Assembly: GCF_900167115.1 (NCBI RefSeq)
Contig: NZ_FUXZ01000008.1
Coordinates: 107,072 to 171,071 of the forward strand
DNA from: Eubacterium uniforme
Lineage (GTDB): Bacteria > Bacillota > Clostridia > Lachnospirales > Lachnospiraceae
Direction: 5' to 3'
DNA: 64,000 bases
Positions 39,960-49,104 of this stretch are shown here, one piece after another. A program made the translations under genes and the position numbers. A model generated the notes under the pieces. The model was not told the DNA's origin and ran no database searches. It worked only from the letters and a program-made list of their open reading frames with translations. Position 1 is the stretch's first letter. Each line of letters opens with the position of its first letter.

Positions 39960-40448
39960 CTATAAGTCAATTTCAATCTTTCTTCCAGAGAACTCATATT
40001 TCTCATAAACAACACCTGCTGCATCAAGCATTTTCTTAGAAGCAACAACCGCTGGTGTGTCATCATATTTATCATCCGCATAAACAATCTTAGTTATGCC
40101 CGCTTGGATGATAGCCTTTGCGCATTCATTACAAGGGAAAAGTGTAACATACATCTTACTTCCCTCTAAACTTCCGCCTCTATAATTTAAAATTGCATTA
40201 AGTTCACTATGTGTAGTATAAAAATACTTATTTAAAACAGGATCTTTTTCGACCCTGTTCCAAGGAAATTCATCATCACTACATCCTATAGGAAGTCCAT
40301 TATATCCCATTGATAAAATCTTATTCTTAGGGCTAACTATACACGCACCCACCTGAGTATTTGGATCTTTCGACCTCATACTAGATAGATATGCAACTCC
40401 CATAAAATACTCATCCCAAGAGATGTAATCCTCTCTCTTTTCGCTCAT
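39960..40448 (-). CDS. dCMP deaminase (ComEB-like)
   Basis: The 162-residue zinc enzyme has the motifs THSELNAI (His ligand and catalytic Glu) and PCNECAKAI (two Cys ligands), plus NTQVGACIVSPKNKILSMGYNGLP. It converts dCMP to dUMP in the route to dTTP. The HSE in place of HAE is a mild variant. GGAGG six bases before ATG sets the start. It stands between rpiB and the atp genes in the same operon. Confidence 0.92.
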   Translation of the reverse strand: MSEKREDYISWDEYFMGVAYLSSMRSKDPNTQVGACIVSPKNKILSMGYNGLPIGCSDDEFPWNRVEKDPVLNKYFYTTHSELNAILNYRGGSLEGSKMYVTLFPCNECAKAIIQAGITKIVYADDKYDDTPAVVASKKMLDAAGVVYEKYEFSGRKIEIDL

Positions 40449-40499
40449 GATAAACCTCCATCATATACATAACTCTCAGCAAATGCATTACTGAAAAAA

Positions 40500-40928
40500 C
40501 TAATCTTCAATCTTTGAAATTCTACGAATGTGTCTTTCTTCATTAGAAAATGGAGTATCAAGGAATGTATCCATAATCTTAATAGCAAGACCAGCGCCAA
40601 CAACTCTTCCTCCCATGCAAAGAATATTTGCATCGTTGTGAAGTCTTGTCATCTCTGCGCAGAAACAATCTGTACAAACTGCAGCTCTAATCCCCTTAAC
40701 CTTGTTAGCTGTAATTGAAATACCAAGACCTGTACCGCAAACCAAGATACCAAGTTCACATTCACCATCAGCTACAGCGTGAGCTACTAATTTACCATAC
40801 TCTGTATAATCACAAGAATCCTCTGTATATGTACCGTAATCCTTGTACTGTATTCCTCTTTCATCAAGATGAGCCATAAGCTCCTTTTTTAATTCAAATC
40901 CGCCATGATCGCTACCTATTGCTATCAT
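40500..40928 (-). CDS. rpiB: Ribose 5-phosphate isomerase B
   Basis: The 142-residue protein shows the RpiB core: MIAIGSDHGGFELKKEL, DYGTY, the catalytic Cys region LGILVCGTGLGISITANKVKGIRAAVCTD, and HNDANILCMGGRVVG. It interconverts ribose 5-phosphate and ribulose 5-phosphate in the pentose phosphate route. GGAGG six bases before ATG supports the start. The order Sua5, phosphatase, RpiB, atp matches Bacillus ywlC-ywlE-ywlF-atp. Confidence 0.96.
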   Translation of the reverse strand: MIAIGSDHGGFELKKELMAHLDERGIQYKDYGTYTEDSCDYTEYGKLVAHAVADGECELGILVCGTGLGISITANKVKGIRAAVCTDCFCAEMTRLHNDANILCMGGRVVGAGLAIKIMDTFLDTPFSNEERHIRRISKIED

Positions 40929-40988
40929 AAGATCCTCCTGTTTTTCCTCATTATTCTATCTGTTAAAATCTAAGTACCCACCTAGATT

Positions 40989-41444
40989 TTATTCACTATC
41001 TTCTTCACGTAATTTTTCAATTACCTTTTTAGTTAATTCCTCGAGATTTTCATAAACCCTTCCATAGTCCATAAGTTCACCACCGTATGGATTCTCCAAG
41101 TCACCATCATCTCCAACGAACTCCTTAACTGTATAGACATTAACTGCGTTAGTATAATCATCATAAATAACAGTCTTATATTTTTCATCCATTGTAAGAA
41201 CCAATGTCTTAGAATCAAAATCCTCTTCAGTAAGTTGAACAGAAACTCTATCCTCTAGGTTGATTCCTTTACTTGCTGCTATTGCAACCATCTTTGGATT
41301 CATAGGTTCTGGAAATAAAACAACTAACCCTCTTGACTCTATCCCAGCATAACTGCCAAGCATCTTCTTCATAATCTCACAAGCAAGTGGTCCTCTTCCT
41401 GTATCAGTTTTTGAAACAAAAATTATCTTCGTAAAATCTAACAT
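40989..41444 (-). CDS. Degenerate low-molecular-weight phosphatase (YwlE-like)
   Basis: The 151-residue protein aligns along its length with low-molecular-weight phosphotyrosine/phosphoarginine phosphatases such as YwlE. The signature FVCxxNxCRSP reads FVSKTDTGRGP: Ser11 stands for the catalytic Cys, while Arg17 is kept. The general-acid motif DPFGG reads NPYGG (Asn118 for Asp). Both chemical residues are therefore replaced, and activity is doubtful. GGAG seven bases before ATG 41444 rules out the longer frame to 41492, which would overlap sua5. Its place between sua5 and rpiB is that of ywlE. Confidence 0.8.
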   Translation of the reverse strand: MLDFTKIIFVSKTDTGRGPLACEIMKKMLGSYAGIESRGLVVLFPEPMNPKMVAIAASKGINLEDRVSVQLTEEDFDSKTLVLTMDEKYKTVIYDDYTNAVNVYTVKEFVGDDGDLENPYGGELMDYGRVYENLEELTKKVIEKLREEDSE

Positions 41445-41454
41445 AACCTTTCTC

Positions 41455-42537
41455 CTAAACCTCGCATATACTATATCCGCACGCCTTAACAAGTCTATTC
41501 ATAATTGCCATGCCAAGCCCCTCATCGGAATATGTTTCTCCCAAAATTACATCTACTCCTAATTCATCACACTTTCTTAATACAGCAAATAAATTATGAG
41601 CTATAGTTTTTTCATCCTCTCTTTCCCCAATAGAAAGAATGTAAAATCTCTTAGAATACTCCTCATTTCTAAGTTTATTCTTGTAAATATCCTTATCCTC
41701 ATCGGTTGCAATTATTGCAACCATCTTACCTTGCAATATGCTTTCCTTACTTTCCTTAACAATGGCACTAATAACGCGATCACTCTCACCACTATAAAGG
41801 ATAAAATCAGCTTTAGGTGCATAATGCTTATATTTCATACCTGGAGCCTTTGGTATTAAATCCTTATCTGGCTTTTCTAATATAGCCGGATCAACACTAA
41901 CACTACCGCAGGTTTCCTTAATCATATCTTTAGTTATAAAACCCGGTCTAAGTATAACTGGCATTTCTCCTGTAACGTCAACAATAGTTGATTCAAGACC
42001 GATTCCAACATCGCCACCATCTATAATTAGAGCAATTCTACCTTCCATATCGTAGATTACATGCTCACCCTTTGTAGGTGATGGTCTTCCCGATATGTTA
42101 GCACTAGGTGCTGCAATTAATACTCCCGACTGCTTAATAAGACTTCTTGCAATCTTATTCGATGGCATTCTCACACCAACAGTATCAAGTCCACCCGTTG
42201 TTCCATTAGGAACAATGTCCTTTTTCTTGAAAACCAAAGTGAGTGGTCCTGGCCAATACTTTTCCATAAGCTTTGTGGCCATATCTGGAATTTCTCTTGC
42301 TACTTTTGATACATCAGAAATCTCTGCCACATGAACAATAAGTGGATTATCAGATGGTCTTCCCTTAGCCGCATAAATTCTTTTTGCAGCTGTTTCATTA
42401 AGCGCATCTCCACCCAATCCATAAACCGTCTCCGTAGGAAATGCAACCAGCTCACCGTCCCTTAATGTCTTACAGGCAATTTCCAATTTATCGTAATCTA
42501 TATTATTTTCATCTAATTCTATAATAATCGTTTCCAT
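41455..42537 (-). CDS. L-threonylcarbamoyladenylate synthase (Sua5 type)
   Basis: The 360-residue protein has the YrdC domain (about 15-205: KTLRDGELVAFPTETVYGLGGDALN, KGRPSDNPLIVHV, LIAAPSANISGRPSPT, STIVDVTG) and the C-terminal Sua5 domain (about 240-355: APGMKYKHYAP...). It makes threonylcarbamoyl-AMP from Thr, bicarbonate and ATP for the t6A37 tRNA modification. It is the first gene of the operon that runs into the atp genes. No clear ribosome binding site precedes the ATG. Confidence 0.93.
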   Translation of the reverse strand: METIIIELDENNIDYDKLEIACKTLRDGELVAFPTETVYGLGGDALNETAAKRIYAAKGRPSDNPLIVHVAEISDVSKVAREIPDMATKLMEKYWPGPLTLVFKKKDIVPNGTTGGLDTVGVRMPSNKIARSLIKQSGVLIAAPSANISGRPSPTKGEHVIYDMEGRIALIIDGGDVGIGLESTIVDVTGEMPVILRPGFITKDMIKETCGSVSVDPAILEKPDKDLIPKAPGMKYKHYAPKADFILYSGESDRVISAIVKESKESILQGKMVAIIATDEDKDIYKNKLRNEEYSKRFYILSIGEREDEKTIAHNLFAVLRKCDELGVDVILGETYSDEGLGMAIMNRLVKACGYSICEV

Positions 42538-42708
42538 ATTTACTTAAAATATTCGTCCAATTAATCTTATCAAATGCTATATTTTTCAAGTGTTTTTTTA
42601 CACTTTACATTTCTAAAATATCACTCGTTACAGTATATCATATTTTTAGTCAATATTCAATTTACATAAATGAATTGATTATAAGAAAATATGCCTATTA
42701 TTTAACAA

Positions 42709-42744
42709 AAAGACGAGTATAAGAATACTCTTCTACTCGTCTTT
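42709..42744 (-). terminator. Intrinsic terminator after the uncharacterised membrane protein gene
   Basis: Arms AAAGACGAGTA (42709-42719) and TACTCGTCTTT (42734-42744) are followed by TTGTTAAAT on the minus strand, 25 bases beyond the stop at 42769. Confidence 0.85.
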
Positions 42745-42768
42745 CTAATTTAATTACATAAAATCTAA

Positions 42769-43869
42769 CTAATATAATTTTTCATATATTTGGTTATCAT
42801 TTTCATCTCTCACTGTTACTACGTCTCCTTCACAAGTAACATTTTCATCATCTGACATTAAATATCCTATAAAACTATATCCATACACATCTGTTATCTT
42901 ATAGTAAATAGATATTTCTTTTCCTTCTACTTTTTTATCATATTTAAAACGACAACCATTATCTGAATATAATTTATTCTTATCCAGATTTTTCTCATCA
43001 ACAATTTTTCCGTCAGACTCTACATATACCTTAGCCTCCTTTATTCCATTATCGCTAAGTTCTTTATCTAATCCTGCATAAATTAAAGCATTCAACTTTA
43101 TCCTTTTACCATTAGCCGACTTTGACTCCTCTTCTTCTTCCATTGAATAATACGTATCTAAAAGGAATTTTGTGTAAATAAAACAATCATCATCCTCGAA
43201 ATCATTCATAAAAAAAAGTATGTCCTCGCTATAATCATCATAGTTTGGTACAATTTTCTCACTTTCTTTATTCCCCTCTGAGTCCTGTTTTACACAAACT
43301 ATTCTTCCATATTCACCAAATATATCCAAACCAACACTTCCCTTTAAATCCCCATTTTCATCTTTAGTTAATGCTACTTTCTTTTTTTCTTTTCCCACCA
43401 AAAGATAATAATTTGAATCTTTATCGTATTTATTCAAACATACATTAAATATAAAATTTGCCGTTCTATGGTCACCTCCCAAAGCGCCAAAATCAACGTC
43501 TAATTCCGAAACCATATTATTCTTTCTGTTTGCATTTTCATTAGCTTCTTCAATACTAGCCAATCTATCATTAATTTCCTCTAAATGTTGCTCCGCTAAA
43601 TATTGCTGATCATCCAATTTTTCTTTCACATCTGATATCTTTGATTGGATTGAACTTAGACTTCCCCAAAGCAATACAAACACTATCACCTTCGCTCCTG
43701 TATGAGAATCGGGAATTCGTCCATCTTGTATATCCGAATTATAACTCTGATTTTTTAATTTTTTATTAATATAATTTGAATAAAGCCTTTTATATGCTAA
43801 CAGTATAATTGCGGGTATACCTATAATTATTACAATCAAATATAAATATACTAATCCTTCACCTATCAT
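42769..43869 (-). CDS. Uncharacterised membrane protein with coiled coil
   Basis: I do not recognise this 366-residue protein. It has a membrane helix at about 5-25 and a second at about 58-75 (KVIVFVLLWGSL), then a coiled coil at about 75-120 (IQSKISDVKEKLDDQQYLAEQHLEEINDRLASIEE). The C-terminal 240 residues are acidic, beta-rich and probably outside the cell. GAAAGGA precedes the ATG. It lies 37 bases after the LytTR regulator gene, and a terminator follows, so the two probably form a small operon. Confidence 0.6.
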   Translation of the reverse strand: MIGEGLVYLYLIVIIIGIPAIILLAYKRLYSNYINKKLKNQSYNSDIQDGRIPDSHTGAKVIVFVLLWGSLSSIQSKISDVKEKLDDQQYLAEQHLEEINDRLASIEEANENANRKNNMVSELDVDFGALGGDHRTANFIFNVCLNKYDKDSNYYLLVGKEKKKVALTKDENGDLKGSVGLDIFGEYGRIVCVKQDSEGNKESEKIVPNYDDYSEDILFFMNDFEDDDCFIYTKFLLDTYYSMEEEEESKSANGKRIKLNALIYAGLDKELSDNGIKEAKVYVESDGKIVDEKNLDKNKLYSDNGCRFKYDKKVEGKEISIYYKITDVYGYSFIGYLMSDDENVTCEGDVVTVRDENDNQIYEKLY

Positions 43870-43906
43870 TTTTTAAATCCTTTCTATTCTTTCATTTTGA
43901 TACACA

Positions 43907-44359
43907 CTAAATATGAAATACATTTTTAAAGCTATAATAATAACCTCTTGTAACTTCTAATTTTTTCCCATCCACCATAATCAATGTAAACTTCATTGCA
44001 AACGATGGATTAATCTGCTTTATTTTTGCATTTGCTACAATAACTGACTTACTAATTCTAGTAAATTTCTTAGGTTCTAGCATCCCTTCTAATTGGTACA
44101 AAGGATCTTTTCCTAGATACAAACCATCATTAGTCCTTATCTCTATCTGATGACCAAAGCTTTCTATGTAGAGTATTTCATCTACCGAAATATAAGCTTT
44201 TTCGCCAGTCTTTTCATTTTTAGTTGTAATATGTTCCACATACTTATTATTCTGAATCAAAGTATATTCCGCATCATCATCTATCTCTATACCCTTAGAT
44301 TCCAATAATTGTATGACTTCTTCCATATGCTCATCTGAAATGGCCAGTCGTATTTTCAT
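43907..44359 (-). CDS. LytTR-family DNA-binding regulator
   Basis: The 150-residue protein has a short N-terminal part (about 1-48) and a C-terminal LytTR domain (about 52-150: ISVDEILYIESFGHQIEIRTNDGLYLGKDPLYQLEGML, FTRISKSVIVANAKIKQI, LEVTRGYYYSFKNVF). It has no receiver domain, so it resembles the orphan LytTR regulators that control a neighbouring membrane-protein gene. It probably regulates itself and the gene behind it. Confidence 0.85.
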   Translation of the reverse strand: MKIRLAISDEHMEEVIQLLESKGIEIDDDAEYTLIQNNKYVEHITTKNEKTGEKAYISVDEILYIESFGHQIEIRTNDGLYLGKDPLYQLEGMLEPKKFTRISKSVIVANAKIKQINPSFAMKFTLIMVDGKKLEVTRGYYYSFKNVFHI

Positions 44360-44423
44360 CTATTCTTCTTCCATCCTTTCCAAAGCAACATTATACAGAT
44401 TCTCAACAAAAAAGCAAGAAAAT

Positions 44424-44447
44424 GGGCATAAGTTACACCTTATGCCC
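44424..44447 (-). terminator. Terminator of the toxin-antitoxin operon
   Basis: Perfect 9-base arms GGGCATAAG and CTTATGCCC with a 6-base loop are followed on the minus strand by ATTTTCTTGCTTTTTT. Confidence 0.85.
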
Positions 44448-44462
44448 ACATAAAATACATTA

Positions 44463-44744
44463 TTATCTTTTAAACAAATCAGAATGTGAACCTACTCTGT
44501 TCAACACAAGAACCAAAATATCATCTACAATTTCATACATAAGCAGCCAATCCGGTTCTATGTGGCATTCTCTTACTCCCTTATAATTTCCACTCAATTC
44601 ATGATCTTTATATTTTTCCTCTAATTTTTCACCATTTGCAATCTTATCAATCACCAAAAATAGCTTATCCAAATTCTTTTTTTGTTTTTTCGCTAATTTT
44701 ATATCTTTCTTGAACTGAGTAGTCAACTTTATTTCATACTTCAT
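44463..44744 (-). CDS. YafQ/RelE-type mRNA interferase toxin
   Basis: The 93-residue protein matches YafQ toxins: KYEIKLTTQFKKDIKLAKKQ at the start, HELSGNYKGVRECHIEPDWLLMYEI in the middle and LNRVGSHSDLFKR at the end. The His, Asp-Trp and second His-x3-Phe residues that YafQ uses for ribosome-dependent mRNA cleavage are all present, so it should be active. Its start overlaps the antitoxin stop by four bases (ATGA). Confidence 0.9.
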   Translation of the reverse strand: MKYEIKLTTQFKKDIKLAKKQKKNLDKLFLVIDKIANGEKLEEKYKDHELSGNYKGVRECHIEPDWLLMYEIVDDILVLVLNRVGSHSDLFKR

Positions 44745-45013
44745 ACTCCTAAGTCTTCCCTCAATTCTTCAACACTATGATAACTTTTAGATTTCTTACT
44801 TTTTGCAATCTTTCTTCCTTCCTCTATAGCTGCAATTGTGGTTTCATTAGGTTCCTCTAATTTTAACGAAAATGGAATACCATGTTCCCTAATTGCAGTT
44901 CTTAAAAAAATATTTATTGCAGAAGTCATTGTCAATCCAAGTTCTGAGAAAATAGCATCAGATTTATCTTTTACATCTTTATCAATTCTTATATTTAAAT
45001 TTGTTGTAGCCAT
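44741..45013 (-). CDS. RelB/DinJ-type antitoxin
   Basis: The 90-residue protein starts MATTNLNIRIDKDVKDKSDAIFSELGLTMTSAINIFL, the ribbon-helix-helix DNA-binding domain of DinJ, and its C-terminal half (KSYHSVEELREDLGV) would wrap the toxin. AGGAGG before ATG 45013 rules out the longer frame to 45085. DinJ-type proteins neutralise YafQ and repress their own operon. Confidence 0.9.
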   Translation of the reverse strand: MATTNLNIRIDKDVKDKSDAIFSELGLTMTSAINIFLRTAIREHGIPFSLKLEEPNETTIAAIEEGRKIAKSKKSKSYHSVEELREDLGV

Positions 45014-45038
45014 ATTTACACCTCCTCTTCTTAAGTAC

Positions 45039-45067
45039 AGATTATCATTTTTTTCGTGCATTGTCAA
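45039..45067 (-). promoter_or_regulatory. Promoter of the toxin-antitoxin operon
   Basis: On the minus strand TTGACA (45062-45067) and TAATCT (45039-45044) are 17 bases apart, about 25 bases ahead of the antitoxin start. A second TTGAC lies just upstream. Confidence 0.7.
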
Positions 45068-45085
45068 CACATCGTCAACATGCAT

Positions 45086-45124
45086 AAAAAAATTGGCGCC
45101 ACAATTTGTGACGCCAATTTTTTT
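45086..45124. terminator. Terminator after tatD
   Basis: Perfect 13-base arms (AAAAAAATTGGCG and complement) with a 13-base loop end in T-runs on both strands. It closes the rsmA-tatD unit 13 bases beyond tatD. Confidence 0.92.
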
Positions 45125-45136
45125 ATATATTTTTAA

Positions 45137-45922
45137 CTACTTTATACCATATAACTTACACGCGTTTTCAAAAGTAACTCTTTCAACCTCTTCTTCACTA
45201 ATTCCCTTTATCTCTGCAAGAGCCTTAACCACATATTTTATATATGTTGAATCATTACGTTTTCCTCTATGTGGCTCCGGTGCCATGTATGGACAATCTG
45301 TTTCAAGGACAATTTTTTCAAGTGGAATTTCTGCTGCTACTTCCTTTAACTTCTTCGCATTCTTAAAAGTAAGTACACCACCAATTCCTATATATAATCC
45401 CATATCCACATATTTCTTAGCCATCTCTACAGAATATGAATAACAATGCATAACACCCTTAAGTCCATGTTCAGCATACACCTTTAAAATCTCATATGTA
45501 TCTTCAGCTGCATCTCTACTGTGAATTATAATTGGCATCTCAAGTTCCTGCGCAAGTTCTAACTGTTTTGCAAACCATTCTTTTTGCAAAGTACGCGATG
45601 GTTCCTCCCAGTGATAATCAAGCCCAATTTCACCAATTGCAACAATTTTTTTATCCTCTCTTGCACTGTCATCTATTATATACTTTCTAAGTGTTTCTAT
45701 ATCGTGTTCTGACATCTCTTCCACTTCACTTGGATGAACACCAACTGCTGCATATATAAAATCATAGTTATATGCAAGTTCAACAGCCTCCTTTGTAGAA
45801 ACCATATCTGCCCCAACATCAACTATTTTATCAACATTATTTTCTTTCATACTTAGTAGCAATTTGCTCCTATCCTCAGCAAATGCCTTATCATCATAAT
45901 GTGCATGTGTATCAAAAATCAT
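45137..45922 (-). CDS. tatD: TatD family metal-dependent hydrolase
   Basis: The 261-residue TIM-barrel protein shows all family metal motifs: DTHAHYDDKAF, GEIGLDYHW, IIHSRDAAEDT, GVMHCYSYS and LETDCPYMAPEPHRGKRNDS. Members are 3'-5' DNA/RNA exonucleases or D-Tyr-tRNA deacylase-like enzymes. Bacillus yabD/rnmV/ksgA context is similar, with rsmA just upstream here. Confidence 0.93.
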   Translation of the reverse strand: MIFDTHAHYDDKAFAEDRSKLLLSMKENNVDKIVDVGADMVSTKEAVELAYNYDFIYAAVGVHPSEVEEMSEHDIETLRKYIIDDSAREDKKIVAIGEIGLDYHWEEPSRTLQKEWFAKQLELAQELEMPIIIHSRDAAEDTYEILKVYAEHGLKGVMHCYSYSVEMAKKYVDMGLYIGIGGVLTFKNAKKLKEVAAEIPLEKIVLETDCPYMAPEPHRGKRNDSTYIKYVVKALAEIKGISEEEVERVTFENACKLYGIK

Positions 45923-45996
45923 ATAAAACTCCGTTAATTACTATTCCTTATAAAAACATAATGAAATCAATTATTACATAAAAACATATCTATATA

Positions 45997-46860
45997 TTAT
46001 CTACTACCTAATATATCACTTAACTTAGCAAATTCTTCAAGACTTAATTTTTCACCTCTAATATTTTCATCAAGTCCCATTTCCTTAAGCGCTTCCACAA
46101 CATCTTCTCTTGAATAACTTAATTCAGGACTATTCTTTATACCATTAGATAATGTCTTTCGTCTCTGATTAAATGATGCACGAATTAACCTAAACATTAA
46201 CTTCTCATCATTAACATTAACTCTTTCATCCTTATGAAGAGTAAGTTTAATTACAGAAGAACCCACCTTTGGTCTTGGAATAAAACAATTAGGCGATACT
46301 TCTACTAATACTTCAGCTTTTGAATAATACTGAACTGCTAGTGATAATGCACCATATTCCTTACTTCCAGGTCCTGTTTGCATACGATCTGCAACTTCTT
46401 TTTGAACCATAATTGTGATACTTTCAAGTGGGACGTGTGATTCAAAAAGCCCCATAATAATAGGAGTTGTAATATAGTAAGGTAGATTAGCAACAACCTT
46501 TATAGGCTTTCCATCATTTTTCTCTTCAGCTATTTTCTTAATATCAACTTTAAGAATATCTTCATTTATGATTGTAACATTATCATAAGAACTTAATGTA
46601 TCATTTAAAATAGAGATTAAATTCTTATCTATTTCAACAGTTACAACTTCTCTTGCTCTTTCACATAAAAACTGTGTCATCGTACCTATTCCAGGACCAA
46701 TTTCAAGAACCATATCATCTTTTGTAATATTAGCTCCATCAATTATACAGTCTAATATATTTGCATCTATAAGAAAGTTTTGACCAAATTTCTTCTGAAA
46801 GGCAAAATCATATTTATTTATAATTTCAAGTGTTTTTTTAGGTGTTCCTAAATCCGCCAT
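45997..46860 (-). CDS. rsmA: 16S rRNA dimethyladenosine transferase
   Basis: The 287-residue methyltransferase has KKFGQNFLID, the SAM motif LEIGPGIGTMTQFLCERA, the acidic EIDKNLI, and the target-base motif NLPYYITTPI, then the C-terminal helical domain. It dimethylates two adenosines in the 3' hairpin of 16S rRNA. It sits between metG and tatD, each set off by gaps, and is read separately from metG after a terminator. Confidence 0.96.
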   Translation of the reverse strand: MADLGTPKKTLEIINKYDFAFQKKFGQNFLIDANILDCIIDGANITKDDMVLEIGPGIGTMTQFLCERAREVVTVEIDKNLISILNDTLSSYDNVTIINEDILKVDIKKIAEEKNDGKPIKVVANLPYYITTPIIMGLFESHVPLESITIMVQKEVADRMQTGPGSKEYGALSLAVQYYSKAEVLVEVSPNCFIPRPKVGSSVIKLTLHKDERVNVNDEKLMFRLIRASFNQRRKTLSNGIKNSPELSYSREDVVEALKEMGLDENIRGEKLSLEEFAKLSDILGSR

Positions 46861-46933
46861 CCTTACTCTCCTTTACACAACTTATCAGTTGTTATTTTAC
46901 CCTTTATTCATATGCATTTCAAGTAAATAAAAA

Positions 46934-46954
46934 AGGGCGATTTAAAATCGCCCT
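46934..46954 (-). terminator. Terminator after metG
   Basis: Arms AGGGCGATT and AATCGCCCT with a 3-base loop are followed on the minus strand by TTTTTATTT, about 10 bases beyond the metG stop. Confidence 0.88.
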
Positions 46955-46964
46955 AATAAACATA

Positions 46965-48908
46965 TTAACTAATCTCTGATCCGCTAATAATATCCTTATC
47001 AACTGTAAGTACTGATAAATTACCTTCATCATCACCTGCTGCAAGAATCATACCCTGTGATTCTACACCGCATAACTTAGCTGGCTTAAGGTTTGTAATA
47101 ACTGCAACCTTCTTTCCAACCATATCCTCTGGTGAATAATAATTTGCAATACCAGATACAATCTGGCGTACCTCATTACCAACACGAATCTGTGAAACTA
47201 ATAATTTCTTTGATTTCTTAAGTTTCTCACACTCTAAAACTTCACCAACCTGAATCTGAACTTTGGCAAAATCATCAATTGAAATTTCTTCTTTCTTCTC
47301 AACTTCTGGATACTTAACGTCATCATTTGCTCCATAAAGTTCATTTACCTTTGCCATAACTTCTTCAGCATCAAGTCTAGCGAATAAAATCTCTGGCTTA
47401 TCAGTTACTTTATTTCCACTCTTATACTGTTCATATACATCCATCTTATCAAATGGTACTGCTTCTGTATTAAGCTGTTTATATATACTTGCTGCTGTAT
47501 CTGGCATAAATGGTTCAAGAAGTGATGCACCAATTGTAATTGAATTAACAAGATTATAAAGTACTGTCTGAAGTCTTGGCTTTGAAGCTTCTTCCTTACC
47601 TAAAATCCAAGGAGTTGTTTCATCAATGTACTTATTACATCTCTTGAATAAATCAAATACTGCTGTAATAGCATCAGCAACTCTTAATTCTGCCATCTTA
47701 TCCTTGGCAGTAATAGATGTTTTAAGTGCTACTGCCTTTAAGTCTTCATCAAATCCTTCGCTATCATGAACCTCTGTGTTAGTTACAACTCCATCTAAAT
47801 ATTTATTAGTCATTGAAATTGTTCTATTTACAAGGTTTCCTAATGTATTTGCTAAATCAGAATTGATACGTTCAACCATTAATTCCCATGTAATTGTACC
47901 ATCATTTTCAAATGGCATCTCATGAAGAACAAAGTATCTAACTGCATCTCTTCCAAACATATCTACTAAATCATCAGCATAAATCACATTACCCTTTGAT
48001 TTACTCATCTTTCCATCACCCTGTAATAACCATGGATGACCAAATACCTGCTTTGGAAGTGGAATGTCTAATGCCATAAGAATACATGGCCAATAAATAG
48101 TATGGAAACGAATAATATCCTTTCCGATAAGGTGTAAGTCTGCTGGCCAATACTTTTCAAACATGTCATCACTATTTCCATCTAAGTCAAATCCAAGACC
48201 AGTGATATAGTTTGAAAGGGCATCAATCCAAACATAGATTACATGCTTGTCGTCAAAATCAACTGGGATACCCCATTTAAATGAACTTCTTGATACACAT
48301 AAATCCTGAAGACCTGGTAAGATGAAGTTGTTCATCATTTCGTTCTTTCTTGATACAGGCTGAATAAACTCAGGATGTGTATTAATATGCTCTATAAGTC
48401 TGTCTGCATACTTACTAAGTTTGAAGAAATATGCTTCTTCCTGTGCAGGCTGAACCTCTCTTCCGCAGTCAGGGCACTTGCCATCTACAAGCTGTGACTG
48501 TGTAAAGAATGATTCACAAGGTGTACAATACATACCCTCATAGTGTCCTTTATATATATCGCCTTTTTCATAAAGCTTCTTAAAAATCTTCTGTACTTGT
48601 CTTTCGTGGTCTTCGTCAGTAGTTCTAATAAATCTGTCATATGATGTGCCCATCATATCCCATATCTCCTTAATCTGACCAGCCACATTATCAACAAATT
48701 CTTTTGGAGTAATGCCGGCTTCATTAGCTTTTGTTTCGATTTTCTGACCATGCTCATCTGTTCCAGTCTGGAATCTAACATCATATCCTTCAGCTCTCTT
48801 AAATCTAGCAATACTATCAGCAAGAACTGCTTCATATGTATTACCGATATGTGGCTTTCCTGATGTATAAGCAATGGCAGTTGTAATGTAATACGGTGTT
48901 TTGCTCAT
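46965..48908 (-). CDS. metG: Methionine-tRNA ligase
   Basis: The 647-residue class I synthetase has the HIGH-like motif KPHIGNTYEAVLAD, a zinc knuckle (CTPCESFF...CPDCGREV), KMSKSKGNVI at about residue 300, and a C-terminal EMAP-type tRNA-binding domain (about 540-647: DFAKVQIQVGEVLECEKL). It charges tRNA-Met. AGGAGG-like CAAAGGAGG lies before ATG. The 196-base leader shows no T-box or SAM riboswitch signature. Confidence 0.97.
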   Translation of the reverse strand: MSKTPYYITTAIAYTSGKPHIGNTYEAVLADSIARFKRAEGYDVRFQTGTDEHGQKIETKANEAGITPKEFVDNVAGQIKEIWDMMGTSYDRFIRTTDEDHERQVQKIFKKLYEKGDIYKGHYEGMYCTPCESFFTQSQLVDGKCPDCGREVQPAQEEAYFFKLSKYADRLIEHINTHPEFIQPVSRKNEMMNNFILPGLQDLCVSRSSFKWGIPVDFDDKHVIYVWIDALSNYITGLGFDLDGNSDDMFEKYWPADLHLIGKDIIRFHTIYWPCILMALDIPLPKQVFGHPWLLQGDGKMSKSKGNVIYADDLVDMFGRDAVRYFVLHEMPFENDGTITWELMVERINSDLANTLGNLVNRTISMTNKYLDGVVTNTEVHDSEGFDEDLKAVALKTSITAKDKMAELRVADAITAVFDLFKRCNKYIDETTPWILGKEEASKPRLQTVLYNLVNSITIGASLLEPFMPDTAASIYKQLNTEAVPFDKMDVYEQYKSGNKVTDKPEILFARLDAEEVMAKVNELYGANDDVKYPEVEKKEEISIDDFAKVQIQVGEVLECEKLKKSKKLLVSQIRVGNEVRQIVSGIANYYSPEDMVGKKVAVITNLKPAKLCGVESQGMILAAGDDEGNLSVLTVDKDIISGSEIS

Positions 48909-49104
48909 AACTTCCTCCTTTGTAATATTTTTATATTTTATAAATTAAAATCTTCCTCTTGTATATAGCCTTTTTCAGCAAATGCTACGTATATACAACA
49001 TCTATCTAGTTTACCACCTAAATATAATAATTTCAACTAATAGTAATATATTAAACCCTGATATCTATCCTATATAAGCTTAAGTTATCACTATAGTATT
49101 ATCA

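Noticed and set aside
48909..49104. Possible T-box or SAM riboswitch ahead of metG
   Set aside because: No T-box core (AGGGUGGNACCGCG-like) or SAM-box pattern is present in the leader.
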